64,000 bases of DNA from assembly GCF_010730745.1 (NCBI RefSeq), contig NZ_AP022615.1, positions 2,666,001-2,730,000 of the forward strand, given 5' to 3'. Both the position numbers and the translations under genes were made by a program. Below the pieces are notes generated by a model. It saw nothing but the letters and a program-made list of their open reading frames with translations. It was not told the origin of the DNA and searched no databases. How positions within the stretch are numbered: position 1 is the stretch's first letter; each line of letters opens with the position of its first letter. Shown piece after piece: positions 53,865 to 61,791 of this stretch. The stretch comes from Mycobacterium heidelbergense. Lineage in GTDB: Bacteria > Actinomycetota > Actinomycetes > Mycobacteriales > Mycobacteriaceae.

Positions 53865-53910
53865 TGTAGTCGTTCGGCAACTTTTCAAAGTGTAGCCGTT
53901 CGGCAACTTT
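53865..53910. promoter_or_regulatory. Direct-repeat operator candidate for HipB
   Basis: Two copies of the 20-mer TGTAGYCGTTCGGCAACTTT at 53865-53884 and 53891-53910, differing at one base, spaced 26 bp apart. A third, partial copy (ggcgttctgccacttt) follows at about 53921. Location directly upstream of hipB fits autoregulation. Confidence 0.75.
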
Positions 53911-54048
53911 ATAAAAAGTCGGCGTTCTGCCACTTTCTGCACGTGGGAGTCGCACCGTGCAGGAATATCGCGGCGCCCCAGCGATTGCTGTTCAACGACC
54001 GATACGGACTGAACCGACGACAAGTAGATGACACTGGCGATCCGCACG

Positions 54049-54756
54049 CTAAGGTCTTCCAGTCTCGATTACTGCGCCCAACTCGACGGCGATCTCGTCC
54101 ACGAGCAGTCGACCTGGACCCTGGTAAAGATTCTGCGAACCCGGCGGGAAGCGCTCCCAGCTACCTCGCTCCGATTGATATCGCTCGCCAAATAGGACGA
54201 TGACTTCCTGTGGCCCTTTCCCCGCGAGCTCCGCTTGTCGGGAGTGCCAAATAAGTCCCTGCAACGGTGCGGTGTGCGACTGCGCAAGGGCTGCGATTGC
54301 TAATCGGCGTGTGCAGGGGTAGTGCTCCGCTGGACTCGATACGATCTCGGCGCGTTGTAAACCGAGGGCCGCTAGCTGTGAATCGCGAAGGTCTCCAAGC
54401 GTCGCATCAACCGGTACTCGAACGTGGGCGAGGAGCTTTTCGCTCAAATGGTGTTCGTAGATAACGTTACTTCCGGATGGATGGACGTCATGGAAGATCG
54501 TTTCGAGCAAAACGGTGGGCGGCGTCTCACCTAAATACATGCTCGGCAGCCTTCTCCCGGTCGTGGGGTCGTCAATCGGAGCGAACCGCGTGTCGCCTAA
54601 TCCAGGGTTGTGTTCGTCGTAGCCCCACGTCCCGTCATAAACGCGATAGAGGGGCGTACCCCTCGTCAACCTGAATGTCTGCAGATTTGGCAGTACCGCG
54701 GCCGCGCCGCAACCGCGGGGGCCGGGGCAATCGATGACCTGCGGTGGGAGAAGCAT
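54049..54756 (-). CDS. RES-domain toxin (NAD+ phosphorylase/ADP-ribosyltransferase-like)
   Basis: A 235-aa RES-domain protein. YRVY (Arg38), TRFAP (Arg57), PSMYLGETPPTVLLETIFHD (Tyr74, Glu85) and HYPCTRRLAIAAL match the RES active-site blocks. RES toxins such as MbcT degrade NAD+ or ADP-ribosylate enzymes. The N-terminus has about 25 residues more than compact RES toxins. It lies 18 bp downstream of its likely antitoxin. Start ATG at 54756. Intact motifs argue for activity. Confidence 0.87.
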   Translation of the reverse strand: MLLPPQVIDCPGPRGCGAAAVLPNLQTFRLTRGTPLYRVYDGTWGYDEHNPGLGDTRFAPIDDPTTGRRLPSMYLGETPPTVLLETIFHDVHPSGSNVIYEHHLSEKLLAHVRVPVDATLGDLRDSQLAALGLQRAEIVSSPAEHYPCTRRLAIAALAQSHTAPLQGLIWHSRQAELAGKGPQEVIVLFGERYQSERGSWERFPPGSQNLYQGPGRLLVDEIAVELGAVIETGRP

Positions 54757-54774
54757 TATGGGCCGTCGGTTGCC

Positions 54775-55461
54775 CTACGCAATGGGCCCTGCGGCGAAGC
54801 GTTCAGCGGCGCGCAATGCTCGTGCCGGATCGGTCCGTGCCACTTCCTCCGGAACACTGCCGGATAGGAAGCTGGTGGGCTTGGTAAGCCACGTCCAAAG
54901 TGACCATCCCTGGACGCCGCCCTGGTGGAGTGCCGACAGGATTGGCCGCAGCTCGGGGCGCGGCTCTCCCCGCGCATCCAATTGGAAAGCCGGGATCAGC
55001 GTCCTGCCCGTGTAGTTGACGGTAAATAAAGCATGATCGTCCCTGCGTCTGGCTAGCCAAGTTCTAGTGCTTGACACACTCTTGTCCCCTCGCAGCTCGC
55101 TCAGCGTTTCGTACGTAAGAACAGGTGTCGCGAGGAGGGCATCGCGATGAGTTGCCAATCGCTGCGCTTGCGTAAGCGTGGCGGGCGGGGTGAGCGTGAC
55201 TTCCCTGCTCATCAAGACTTGTAGCAAGTCACCTCGAATAGCCTCAACATGTTCAGCCTGGAGGGCGTGGACCAATTCGAGTAGCTGCCCTAGCGCCTCG
55301 GTGAGCCGCTCAAGTTCGACACCGCGGCTCACGACGTATTCAGCTTGCAAGCTCCGGACCAGTTCGAGTTGCTCTAATGTCTCATCGAGTTCGCGGCGGC
55401 TCAGGCCCCGAATCTCAAGGTGATTGCGGCGCTCGGTGATGACGTAGTCTGCGGAACGCAT
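54775..55461 (-). CDS. Long Xre/MbcA/ParS-like antitoxin of the RES toxin
   Basis: A 228-aa protein. The C-terminal 60 residues (LRPILSALHQGGVQGWSLWT, FLSGSVPEEVARTDPARALRAAERFA) form the toxin-binding MbcA/ParS domain (DUF2384-like). Residues about 117-145 (VLTYETLSELRGDKSVSSTR, WLARRR) look like a DNA-binding helix-turn-helix. Residues 1-100 are Leu/Glu/Gln-rich and probably a coiled coil, an extension absent from the roughly 110-aa MbcA type. A near-perfect inverted repeat ends at the start codon, suggesting autoregulation and a leaderless start. Confidence 0.8.
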   Translation of the reverse strand: MRSADYVITERRNHLEIRGLSRRELDETLEQLELVRSLQAEYVVSRGVELERLTEALGQLLELVHALQAEHVEAIRGDLLQVLMSREVTLTPPATLTQAQRLATHRDALLATPVLTYETLSELRGDKSVSSTRTWLARRRDDHALFTVNYTGRTLIPAFQLDARGEPRPELRPILSALHQGGVQGWSLWTWLTKPTSFLSGSVPEEVARTDPARALRAAERFAAGPIA

Positions 55462-55503
55462 GTAGCAAGTGTAGCGCGCTTGAACACGTGCTACACCTGC
55501 TAC
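55462..55503. promoter_or_regulatory. Inverted-repeat operator of the RES antitoxin gene
   Basis: GTAGCAAGTGTAGC (55462-55475) and GCTACACCTGCTAC (55490-55503) are reverse complements at 13 of 14 positions around a 14-nt spacer. The left arm touches the ATG at 55461. Confidence 0.8.
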
Positions 55504-55543
55504 GAGACCGCCGTCGCCAGCAACGACGAGCCCTGAGAAGGTG

Positions 55544-55615
55544 AGCCCCCTGTCAGGATTGAACTGACGACCGCTCGCTTACAAGGCGAGTGCTCTACCA
55601 CTGAGCTAAGGAGGC
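55544..55615 (-). tRNA. tRNA-Thr (anticodon TGT)
   Basis: A 72-nt cloverleaf: acceptor GCCTCCT pairs with AGGGGGC (one T-G pair) plus a discriminator T; D-arm GCTC...GAGC; anticodon stem CTCGC/GCGAG with loop CTTGTAA, anticodon TGT reading ACA. T-arm contains GTTCAATCC. No CCA is encoded. Its 3' end faces the TA/accessory island, as for an integration target, though no duplicated 3' end was found. Confidence 0.96.
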
Positions 55616-55642
55616 CGGTAAATCGGGTGCAAGCCTATCCGG

Positions 55643-56371
55643 TCATTCGTCTCTGTCGATGATGCGCGTTGAGCGCACCGACCGTGACGACGGGCGCCGT
55701 CCCGGGCGCCGGCCGGGCAGCGGGATGCGGTCGGCGATGGAGCTCAGCGGGTTCACCACCATCGTGAGCGAGACGACCGCATCTTGCAGGGTGGCAATCG
55801 CGGGCTCCAAGGCCTCCATCCCCGGTGTCAGCCGGGCCAGGGTGTCGGCGACGTCCGCGAGCTGGTCCAGCGGACCATGCTTGGTGGTCAACTTGTCGAT
55901 CAGTCCGCCCTCGGCGAGCAGCCGCTCGGCCAGCCCGTCCTCGGACAGCACCCGATCGATCAACCCGTCTTCGGCGAGCAGCTGATCGGCCAGTCCGCCG
56001 GGCTGCAGCGCGCGCTGCAACCCGCCGCCCTCCGCGGTGAGGCGGTCGAGCAAGCCGCCCTCCGACGTCAGCAGGTCGACGACCCCGCCGGGGCGCAGCA
56101 ATCGGTCCAACGGCCCGTCGGGCGCCACGGCGCGCCCCAGCGGCGCGTCATCGTCCAGCAGCCGGGCCAGCCGGTTGGCGCGAAGGATCGCGTCGTCGAT
56201 GCCGAGCATGGACGCCACCGCATTCGTCCCGGAGCCGCCTTCGGCGTCGCCCAAGACGCGCTTCGCCACACCCACGGCCGCCGAAGCGACGTTCAAGCTC
56301 GCGTCCGCCGCGGCAAGCCCGACGCGCGCCGGCGCGGTCGCAAGCGACACGATGCCTTTGGCGAAGTCCAT
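55643..56371 (-). CDS. Leucine-rich decapeptide-repeat protein upstream of phoP (Rv0756c-like)
   Basis: A 242-aa protein; ATG at 56371 (MDFAKGIVSLATAPARVGLA) chosen over 56413 because it begins at the conserved-looking helix. Residues 86-175 are nine tandem decapeptides of pattern G-L-x-D-R-L-L-x-E-G/D (GLLDRLTAEG, GLIDRVLSED, GLAERLLAEG and others). The C-terminus is basic (PGRRPGRRPSSRSVRSTR). No membrane helix or signal. Divergent from phoP, sharing its promoter region. H37Rv has Rv0756c in this place. Function unknown; the repeats could form an amphipathic scaffold. Confidence 0.8.
   Translation of the reverse strand: MDFAKGIVSLATAPARVGLAAADASLNVASAAVGVAKRVLGDAEGGSGTNAVASMLGIDDAILRANRLARLLDDDAPLGRAVAPDGPLDRLLRPGGVVDLLTSEGGLLDRLTAEGGGLQRALQPGGLADQLLAEDGLIDRVLSEDGLAERLLAEGGLIDKLTTKHGPLDQLADVADTLARLTPGMEALEPAIATLQDAVVSLTMVVNPLSSIADRIPLPGRRPGRRPSSRSVRSTRIIDRDE
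55847..56116 (-). repeat. Nine decapeptide-encoding 30-bp repeats
   Basis: Degenerate 30-bp units encode the G-L-x-D-R-L-L-x-E-G decapeptides (residues 86-175). DNA identity between units is partial, which implies an old repeat rather than recent slippage. Confidence 0.8.
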
Positions 56372-56530
56372 GTCTGCAGAGTCTATTCGTGACGCGCCCC
56401 GGTAAACCCGCATGGTTCCAAGCCGATGCGATGATTCCTGGCAGACTGTTAGCAGATGACTGGCATCTAGCTTTCAGGAACTACACAATAATCGGGAAGG
56501 CAACGTTCAAACAAAGGACGGAAGTACCTC

Positions 56531-57250
56531 ATGACAGCGGCTACCCCAGGCGAAACCAAACCGGAGGCTCGTGTCCTCGTGGTCGACGACGAGGCCAACA
56601 TCGTCGAACTGCTCTCAGTCAGCCTCAAGTTCCAGGGCTTTGAGGTGTACACCGCAACCAACGGCGCCCAGGCTCTCGATCGCGCCCGTGACGCCCGCCC
56701 CGACGCGGTGATCCTCGACGTGATGATGCCCGGGATGGACGGCTTCGGGGTACTGCGGCGGCTGCGCGCCGACGGCATCGATGCCCCGGCGTTGTTCCTG
56801 ACGGCCCGCGACTCCCTGCAGGACAAGATCGCGGGCCTGACCCTGGGCGGCGACGACTACGTGACGAAACCGTTCAGCCTGGAGGAGGTCGTCGCCCGGC
56901 TGCGGGTCATATTGCGGCGCGCCGGCAAGGGCGGGGCCGAACCGCGCAACGCCCGCCTGACGTTCGCCGACATCGAACTCGACGAAGAGACCCACGAGGT
57001 GTGGAAGGCCGGGCAACCCGTGTCGCTGTCGCCGACCGAGTTCACGTTGCTGCGCTACTTCGTGATCAACGCGGGCACGGTGCTGAGCAAACCGAAGATC
57101 CTTGATCACGTCTGGCGCTACGACTTCGGTGGCGACGTCAACGTCGTCGAGTCCTACGTGTCGTATCTGCGCCGCAAGATCGACACGGGGGAGAAGCGGC
57201 TGTTGCACACCCTGCGCGGGGTGGGCTATGTATTGCGGGAGCCGCGCTGA
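56531..57250 (+). CDS. phoP: PhoP, OmpR-family response regulator
   Basis: A 239-aa regulator almost identical to M. tuberculosis PhoP (247 aa) from ARVLVVDDEANIVELLSVSL on. The receiver domain (about residues 14-130) has acidic D19/D20, phospho-acceptor D63 in VILDVMMPG, T (LTARD) and K (VTKPF). The C-terminal winged-helix DNA-binding domain (about 145-237) includes SYVSYLRRKIDTGEKRLLHT. It controls virulence lipids, hypoxia and acid responses. Start ATG at 56531 after GGACGG; the N-terminus is shorter than in H37Rv. Confidence 0.97.
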   Translation: MTAATPGETKPEARVLVVDDEANIVELLSVSLKFQGFEVYTATNGAQALDRARDARPDAVILDVMMPGMDGFGVLRRLRADGIDAPALFLTARDSLQDKIAGLTLGGDDYVTKPFSLEEVVARLRVILRRAGKGGAEPRNARLTFADIELDEETHEVWKAGQPVSLSPTEFTLLRYFVINAGTVLSKPKILDHVWRYDFGGDVNVVESYVSYLRRKIDTGEKRLLHTLRGVGYVLREPR

Positions 57251-57281
57251 GTTGCCCGGAAAAGCTGAGTTGCCCGGAAAA
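57246..57281 (+). repeat. Exact 18-bp tandem duplication between phoP and phoR
   Basis: GCTGAGTTGCCCGGAAAA occurs twice in direct succession (57246-57263, 57264-57281). The first copy contains the phoP stop codon. It lengthens the phoP-phoR spacer by 18 bp, so it could alter PhoR translation. Confidence 0.92.
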
Positions 57282-57298
57282 GTAGCGAGAAGACGAGG

Positions 57299-58726
57299 AT
57301 GGCCAAACAGGTTCGACGCGGATTGCCGCTACGGGTAGGCCTCGTGGCCGCCACCCTGATACTGGTGGCCTGTGGTCTGGCGGTTTCGGGGGTCGCCGTC
57401 ACCTCGATCCTGCGCCACAGTCTGATCAGCCGGATCGATCAGACACTGCTCGACGCCTCCCGCGGCTGGGCACAGGCGCCGCGGCGGCAGTCACCGCCCC
57501 CGTACGAAGGCCCCGACCCGGGCCGGCCGCCGTCAAAGTTCTACGTGCGGGGCGTCGGCACCGACGGCACCCCGTTTACCGCCATCAACGACCGCAACGC
57601 CGAACCGGCACTGCCGCCGGACAATGACGTGGGCCCCAATCCGACGACGCTGCCCTCGATCAACGGCTCCAACATCCATTGGCGAGCCGTATCGGTGCGC
57701 GGCCCACACGGCCTGACAACGGTCGCGATCGACCTGTCCGACGTCCAGCACACCGTCAACTCCCTGGTCTGGCTGCAGATCGGCATCGGGGTGGCCGTGC
57801 TGGTCGTCGTCGGGATCGCCAGTTTCGTGGTGGTGCACCGCAGCTTGCGGCCGTTGGGCGAGGTCGAACAAACCGCCGCGGCGATCGCCGCGGGCCAGCT
57901 GGATCGCCGGGTTCCCGAACGCGATCCCCGAACCGAGGTCGGCCGACTTTCGTTGGCGCTCAACGGGATGCTCGCCCAAATCCAGCAGGCGTTGGCTTCC
58001 TCGGAATCCTCGGCGGAGAAGGCCCGCAGTTCCGAGGAGCGGATGCGACGGTTCATCACCGACGCCAGCCACGAACTGCGCACGCCGCTGACGACCATCC
58101 GCGGCTTCGCGGAACTGTATCGCCAGGGCGCCGCGCGCGACGTGTCCATGCTGTTGTCGCGGATCGAAAGCGAAGCCGGCCGGATGGGCCTGCTCGTGGA
58201 CGACTTGCTGCTGCTGGCCCGGCTGGATGTGCAACGACCGCTCGAACACAACCGGGTGGACCTGCTGGCGCTGGCCAGCGATGCGGTGCACGACGCGCAG
58301 GCGATCGACCCCAGGCGCACCACCACGATGGAGGTTCTCGACGGCCCGGGCACCCCGGAGGTGCTCGGTGACGAACCGCGGATTCGGCAGGTGCTGAGCA
58401 ACCTCGTCGCCAATGCCCTGCAGCACACGCCCGCAAGCGCCGACGTCATCGTTCGGGTCGGCACCGAAGGCGCCGACGCGGTGCTCGAAGTGGCCGACAC
58501 GGGTCCCGGCATGAGTCAGCAGGACGCGTCGCGGGTGTTCGAGCGGTTCTACCGCACCGACTCGTCGCGGGCGCGGGCCAGCGGTGGGACCGGACTGGGG
58601 TTGTCCATCGTCGACTCGTTGGTGCGCGCGCACGGCGGTGCCGTCAGCGTGACGACCGCGCCCGGCGCGGGGTGCTGCTTCCGCGTCACGCTGCCCCGCG
58701 TCAGCGACGTCCCGGCGGCCGTCTAA
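57299..58726 (+). CDS. phoR: PhoR, sensor histidine kinase
   Basis: A 475-aa sensor kinase: membrane helix 1 (about residues 13-36), an external Pro-rich sensor (37-155), helix 2 (156-179), HAMP (180-232), HisKA with phospho-His258 in ITDASHELRTPLTTIRG, and HATPase with NLVANALQHTP (N box), DTGPGMS (G1) and GGTGLGLSIVDSL (G2). Partner of PhoP in the same operon, 48 bp downstream. Mild length differences from H37Rv lie in the external domain. Confidence 0.96.
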   Translation: MAKQVRRGLPLRVGLVAATLILVACGLAVSGVAVTSILRHSLISRIDQTLLDASRGWAQAPRRQSPPPYEGPDPGRPPSKFYVRGVGTDGTPFTAINDRNAEPALPPDNDVGPNPTTLPSINGSNIHWRAVSVRGPHGLTTVAIDLSDVQHTVNSLVWLQIGIGVAVLVVVGIASFVVVHRSLRPLGEVEQTAAAIAAGQLDRRVPERDPRTEVGRLSLALNGMLAQIQQALASSESSAEKARSSEERMRRFITDASHELRTPLTTIRGFAELYRQGAARDVSMLLSRIESEAGRMGLLVDDLLLLARLDVQRPLEHNRVDLLALASDAVHDAQAIDPRRTTTMEVLDGPGTPEVLGDEPRIRQVLSNLVANALQHTPASADVIVRVGTEGADAVLEVADTGPGMSQQDASRVFERFYRTDSSRARASGGTGLGLSIVDSLVRAHGGAVSVTTAPGAGCCFRVTLPRVSDVPAAV

Positions 58727-58729
58727 GAC

Positions 58730-59134
58730 TCACGCCAGTTGCGCCAGCGCTGCCTTGATCTTGGCTTGCGCCGCGTCGAGTGATTCCGGCGAGGGATTGC
58801 GGTCCACGTTGGCAAAACCGAAGTCGCTCAGGCTGCGGGTGGGGAAGACGTGGACGTGCAGGTGGGGCACTTCGAGACCGGCGATGATCATCCCGGCACG
58901 CTCGGTCCTGAACGCCTTGCAGACGGCCCTGCCGATCAGCTGGCTCACCGCCATGACGCGCGCGAACACCGCGCCGTCGACGTCCTGCCATTGATCGATC
59001 TCGGCGCGCGGCACCACGAGCGTGTGGCCCTGCGTCATCGGCTCGATCGTCAGGAACGCGACGATGTCGTCGTCCTCGTAGACGAAACGGCCAGGCAGTT
59101 CACGGTTGATGATCTTGGTGAAGATCGACGCCAT
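58730..59134 (-). CDS. HIT-family nucleotide hydrolase (Rv0759c-like)
   Basis: A 134-aa HIT protein with FTKIINRELP and YEDDDIVAFLTIEPMTQGHT at the N-terminus and the catalytic histidine triad PHLHVHVFP. Such proteins hydrolyse nucleotide phosphoramidates or dinucleoside polyphosphates. Convergent with phoR, 3-bp gap. ATG at 59134. Confidence 0.92.
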   Translation of the reverse strand: MASIFTKIINRELPGRFVYEDDDIVAFLTIEPMTQGHTLVVPRAEIDQWQDVDGAVFARVMAVSQLIGRAVCKAFRTERAGMIIAGLEVPHLHVHVFPTRSLSDFGFANVDRNPSPESLDAAQAKIKAALAQLA

Positions 59135-59171
59135 GGCCCCAGCATAGGTTCGGCGGTCAAACGATCCCGCG

Positions 59172-59609
59172 TCACTCCTCCTTGCCGAACTCCATGGCGT
59201 CGAGGTTCCAGTAGCCGCGCATGTTGGTGATCAGGCCCGCGTCGTTGACCTTGTACGTGAACACGCCCCGCACCGTGCTGGTGAACCCGCCCTCAAACTT
59301 GCTGTGCAGCACCAGGATATGGGCGATCTCGTCGGGCGAGCTGGACGGGAACGTCTCCTCGCAGGTGATCCTGAGCTGATTGGCCGCGATGTTGGAGTCG
59401 AAAAAGGCGCCGACGGCCTCCTTGCCCCGCACCCCGGTGCCGTCCGGATTCGTGACGGACTTGCCGATCGGGTCCTCGATGACGACGTCGTCGGCCATCA
59501 GCGCCAGCCAGCCCTCGCGATCATGGGCCTGCACGCACCGCCACGAGGATTGTGACGCGGTCAGCGCCGGGGAGGCCTGAGTCGCCTGAGATTCCGAGGT
59601 TTCGGTCAT
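59172..59609 (-). CDS. NTF2/ketosteroid isomerase-fold protein (Rv0760c-like)
   Basis: A 145-aa SnoaL/NTF2-like protein: MADDVVIEDPIGKSVTNPDG, then RGKEAVGAFFDS and the C-terminal beta strand NMRGYWNLDAM. Rv0760c of M. tuberculosis has the ketosteroid isomerase fold and binds steroid ligands in vitro, but its physiological substrate is unknown. Located 104 bp upstream of adhB in the same direction. AGGAGAAA precedes the ATG. Its neighbours (CYP51, ADH, SDR) also suggest sterol or lipid alcohol handling. Confidence 0.87.
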   Translation of the reverse strand: MTETSESQATQASPALTASQSSWRCVQAHDREGWLALMADDVVIEDPIGKSVTNPDGTGVRGKEAVGAFFDSNIAANQLRITCEETFPSSSPDEIAHILVLHSKFEGGFTSTVRGVFTYKVNDAGLITNMRGYWNLDAMEFGKEE

Positions 59610-59713
59610 GATTTTCTCCTGTCCCTAGATTGCACACGCGGCGCCGGGCATGGCGGCCCCCCGGCGCCAACAGATGTGGGAAGCCGGCGGCCACCGGCAG
59701 ACCTATGGTCGGC

Positions 59714-60841
59714 TTACCGATCGGCGTCCGTGTAGCGGATGACGCCGCGAATGTTCTTGCCCTCCAACATGTCCTGGTAGCCGTCGTTGATCTGCTCGAG
59801 CCGGTATTGGCGAGTGATCATGTCGTCCAGGTTGAGCTTGCCCGCCTTGTACATCGACAGCAGTTGCGGGATGTCGTACTGCGGGTTGCCGCCGCCGAAG
59901 ATGGTGCCCTGCAGGTTCTTCTGCATCAGGGTCAGCATCGCCAGGTTCAGGGTCACGTTGGTGTCGAGCAGGCTGCCGATGGCGGTCAGCACGCAGGTGC
60001 CGCCCTTTTGGGTGATGTTGAGGTAGCTGTCGACGTCGGCGCCCTGCAGCTCGCCGACCGTGACCACCACCTTGTGGGCCATCAGGCCGTAGGTGACCTC
60101 GGCGATGCCCGCCAGCGCGGCGTTGATGTCGGGGTAGACGTGGGTGGCGCCGAACTTCAGGGCCTGATCGCGCTTCCACTCGATCGGGTCGATCGCGAAG
60201 ACGTAGCGGGCGCCGGCGTTCACGGCACCCTGCAGCGCCGCCATGCCGACCCCGCCGACACCGACGATGGCCACGTCGTTACCCGGCCGGATGTCGGCGG
60301 TGCGGACCGCCGAACCGTAGCCGGTGGTGACGCCGCAACCCACCAGCGCGGCCACCTCGAAGGGCACCGACGGATCGATCTTCACCACCGAGCTGCGGTG
60401 CACCACCATGTACGGCGAGAACGTGCCCAGCAGCGTCATGGGGTAGACGTTTTGGCCGCGGGCCTGGACGCGGAACGTGCCGTCGGAAACCGCCGCACCA
60501 CCCAGCAGGCCGGCCCCCAGGTCGCACAGGTTGCGCAGGCCCGCCTGACATGTCGGACAGGTCCCACAGGACGGGATGAACGACAGCACGACATGATCGC
60601 CCGGCGCGATGTCTTCCACGCCCGGCCCAACTTCGGTGACGATGCCCGCGCCCTCGTGCCCGCCGAGCACCGGGAAGCCCGCCATCGGGATGCCGCCGGT
60701 GACCAGGTGATGGTCGGAGTGGCACATGCCCGCCGCTTCCATCTGGATCTTGACCTCGTGCGCTTGCGGGTCGCCGATCTCGATGTCCTCGATGGACCAC
60801 GGCTGGTTGAACTCCCAGATCAGTGCGCCTTTTGTCTTCAC
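59714..60841 (-). CDS. adhB: AdhB, zinc-dependent NDMA-type alcohol dehydrogenase
   Basis: A 375-aa medium-chain dehydrogenase. Catalytic zinc site GMCHSDHH and GGHEGAGIV (Cys, His, Glu); structural zinc loop CGTCPTCQAGLRNLC; Rossmann motif GVGGVGMAALQG. Length and motifs fit the TIGR03989 NDMA-dependent group with a tightly bound NAD and an external electron acceptor, possibly mycofactocin. Rv0761c ortholog. Substrate not determined. Confidence 0.9.
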   Translation of the reverse strand: MKTKGALIWEFNQPWSIEDIEIGDPQAHEVKIQMEAAGMCHSDHHLVTGGIPMAGFPVLGGHEGAGIVTEVGPGVEDIAPGDHVVLSFIPSCGTCPTCQAGLRNLCDLGAGLLGGAAVSDGTFRVQARGQNVYPMTLLGTFSPYMVVHRSSVVKIDPSVPFEVAALVGCGVTTGYGSAVRTADIRPGNDVAIVGVGGVGMAALQGAVNAGARYVFAIDPIEWKRDQALKFGATHVYPDINAALAGIAEVTYGLMAHKVVVTVGELQGADVDSYLNITQKGGTCVLTAIGSLLDTNVTLNLAMLTLMQKNLQGTIFGGGNPQYDIPQLLSMYKAGKLNLDDMITRQYRLEQINDGYQDMLEGKNIRGVIRYTDADR

Positions 60842-60995
60842 GATGGTCCTGACCCCATTTCGCCTTTGAATTGAGACTGCCTGACCCGTCTTGCCTGGCA
60901 GCGGTAGTGACGAGTGCCACAGGGCACTCCCGTGGCGTCAGCATAGCGCGTGCCACAAATCAAATGCTTGGTTGGTCCCGCCGCCATTGGCTCGC

Positions 60996-61550
60996 TCACC
61001 AGATCGGGACGGGTGCCTCGCCGAGCGGGTAGTAGCCGGGCAGCTTCTCGCCGGCGAGGCTGCGCTCGATCCGCTTCTGCATGCCGGAGCTGAGATCGCC
61101 GGATTCGATCAGCGCCCCGAACATCTTTGCGACGTGACCGAAGTCGAAGAAGTCACGCTGCCACTCGATGAGCTGGTCGCCGTTGAGGCGGAACCAGCTG
61201 CCGCCGATCCCGTAGATCTCGCCCCGGGTGCCGTCGGACTTGTTGACGATCTGCTTCCAGAAGCCGACGATCTCGCCCTGCTTCTCGTCGATGAGCACCT
61301 TCTGGTACTCGTACACCCAGTTCTCCAGGCCCTCCATTTCCAGGCCGAGGGCGATGTCGCGGATCTCGTCGACGCCGACGCACATCACATCTTCCTTGGG
61401 GCCGATGTTCCAGCCGTAGGTGGCGTCTTTGGTGTAGAAATCTGCCAGTGGCCGCCAGTCACCGGCCTTTTCGCAGTCCTTGTTGGCCTGCAGCCAGCGG
61501 TCGACCCATGCCTCGAGTTGCTCACGGGAGTGTGACGCCTGTGCATTCAT
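60996..61550 (-). CDS. NTF2/SnoaL-fold protein (Rv0762c-like)
   Basis: A 184-aa SnoaL-like protein: an N-terminal helix (HSREQLEAWVDRWLQANKDC), the core DFYTKDATYGWNIGPKEDVM and IGGSWFRLNGDQLIEWQRDF. The catalytic-type Asp/His positions of ketosteroid isomerases are not obvious. Second NTF2-fold protein of the cluster, upstream of adhB. It sits 3 bp downstream of the ferredoxin stop, so it follows in one operon. Confidence 0.85.
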   Translation of the reverse strand: MNAQASHSREQLEAWVDRWLQANKDCEKAGDWRPLADFYTKDATYGWNIGPKEDVMCVGVDEIRDIALGLEMEGLENWVYEYQKVLIDEKQGEIVGFWKQIVNKSDGTRGEIYGIGGSWFRLNGDQLIEWQRDFFDFGHVAKMFGALIESGDLSSGMQKRIERSLAGEKLPGYYPLGEAPVPIW

Positions 61551-61553
61551 GGG

Positions 61554-61778
61554 TCAGTCTTCTTTCTCTTTGATGAACAGTGCATGGGTTGGGCACATAT
61601 CGACCGCGCGCTCGACTTCATCGCGGGCGTCGTCGGGCGGTTCGGGGTCGATGATCTCGACCTTGCCCCGCTTGGGCACCCGAAAGTAGTCCGGCGCCTC
61701 CAGTTCGCACATGGCGTGGCCCTGGCACAGATCGAGATCCGCTTCGATTCTGAATCCACCCGAGGTTTCCCGGCCCAT
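61554..61778 (-). CDS. Ferredoxin partner of CYP51 (Rv0763c-like)
   Basis: A 74-aa 3Fe-4S-type ferredoxin: C18-QGHAM-C24 and C62-P (MCPTHALF). The fourth position is His21, the variation seen in the CYP51-linked mycobacterial ferredoxin. ATG at 61778 (MGRETSGGFRIEAD) lies 13 bp downstream of the cyp51 stop. Delivers electrons to CYP51. Confidence 0.92.
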   Translation of the reverse strand: MGRETSGGFRIEADLDLCQGHAMCELEAPDYFRVPKRGKVEIIDPEPPDDARDEVERAVDMCPTHALFIKEKED

Positions 61779-61791
61779 GGGCCTCAACTCC

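Noticed and set aside
55544..55615. Attachment-site duplication of the tRNA-Thr 3' end
   Set aside because: I looked for the 3' tRNA sequence (ctgtcaggattgaactga) at the left side of the island and found no copy, and there is no integrase gene.
57533..58633. 366-aa minus frame inside phoR
   Set aside because: Antisense shadow of the kinase; His/Arg/Gln/Gly-rich with no recognisable domain.
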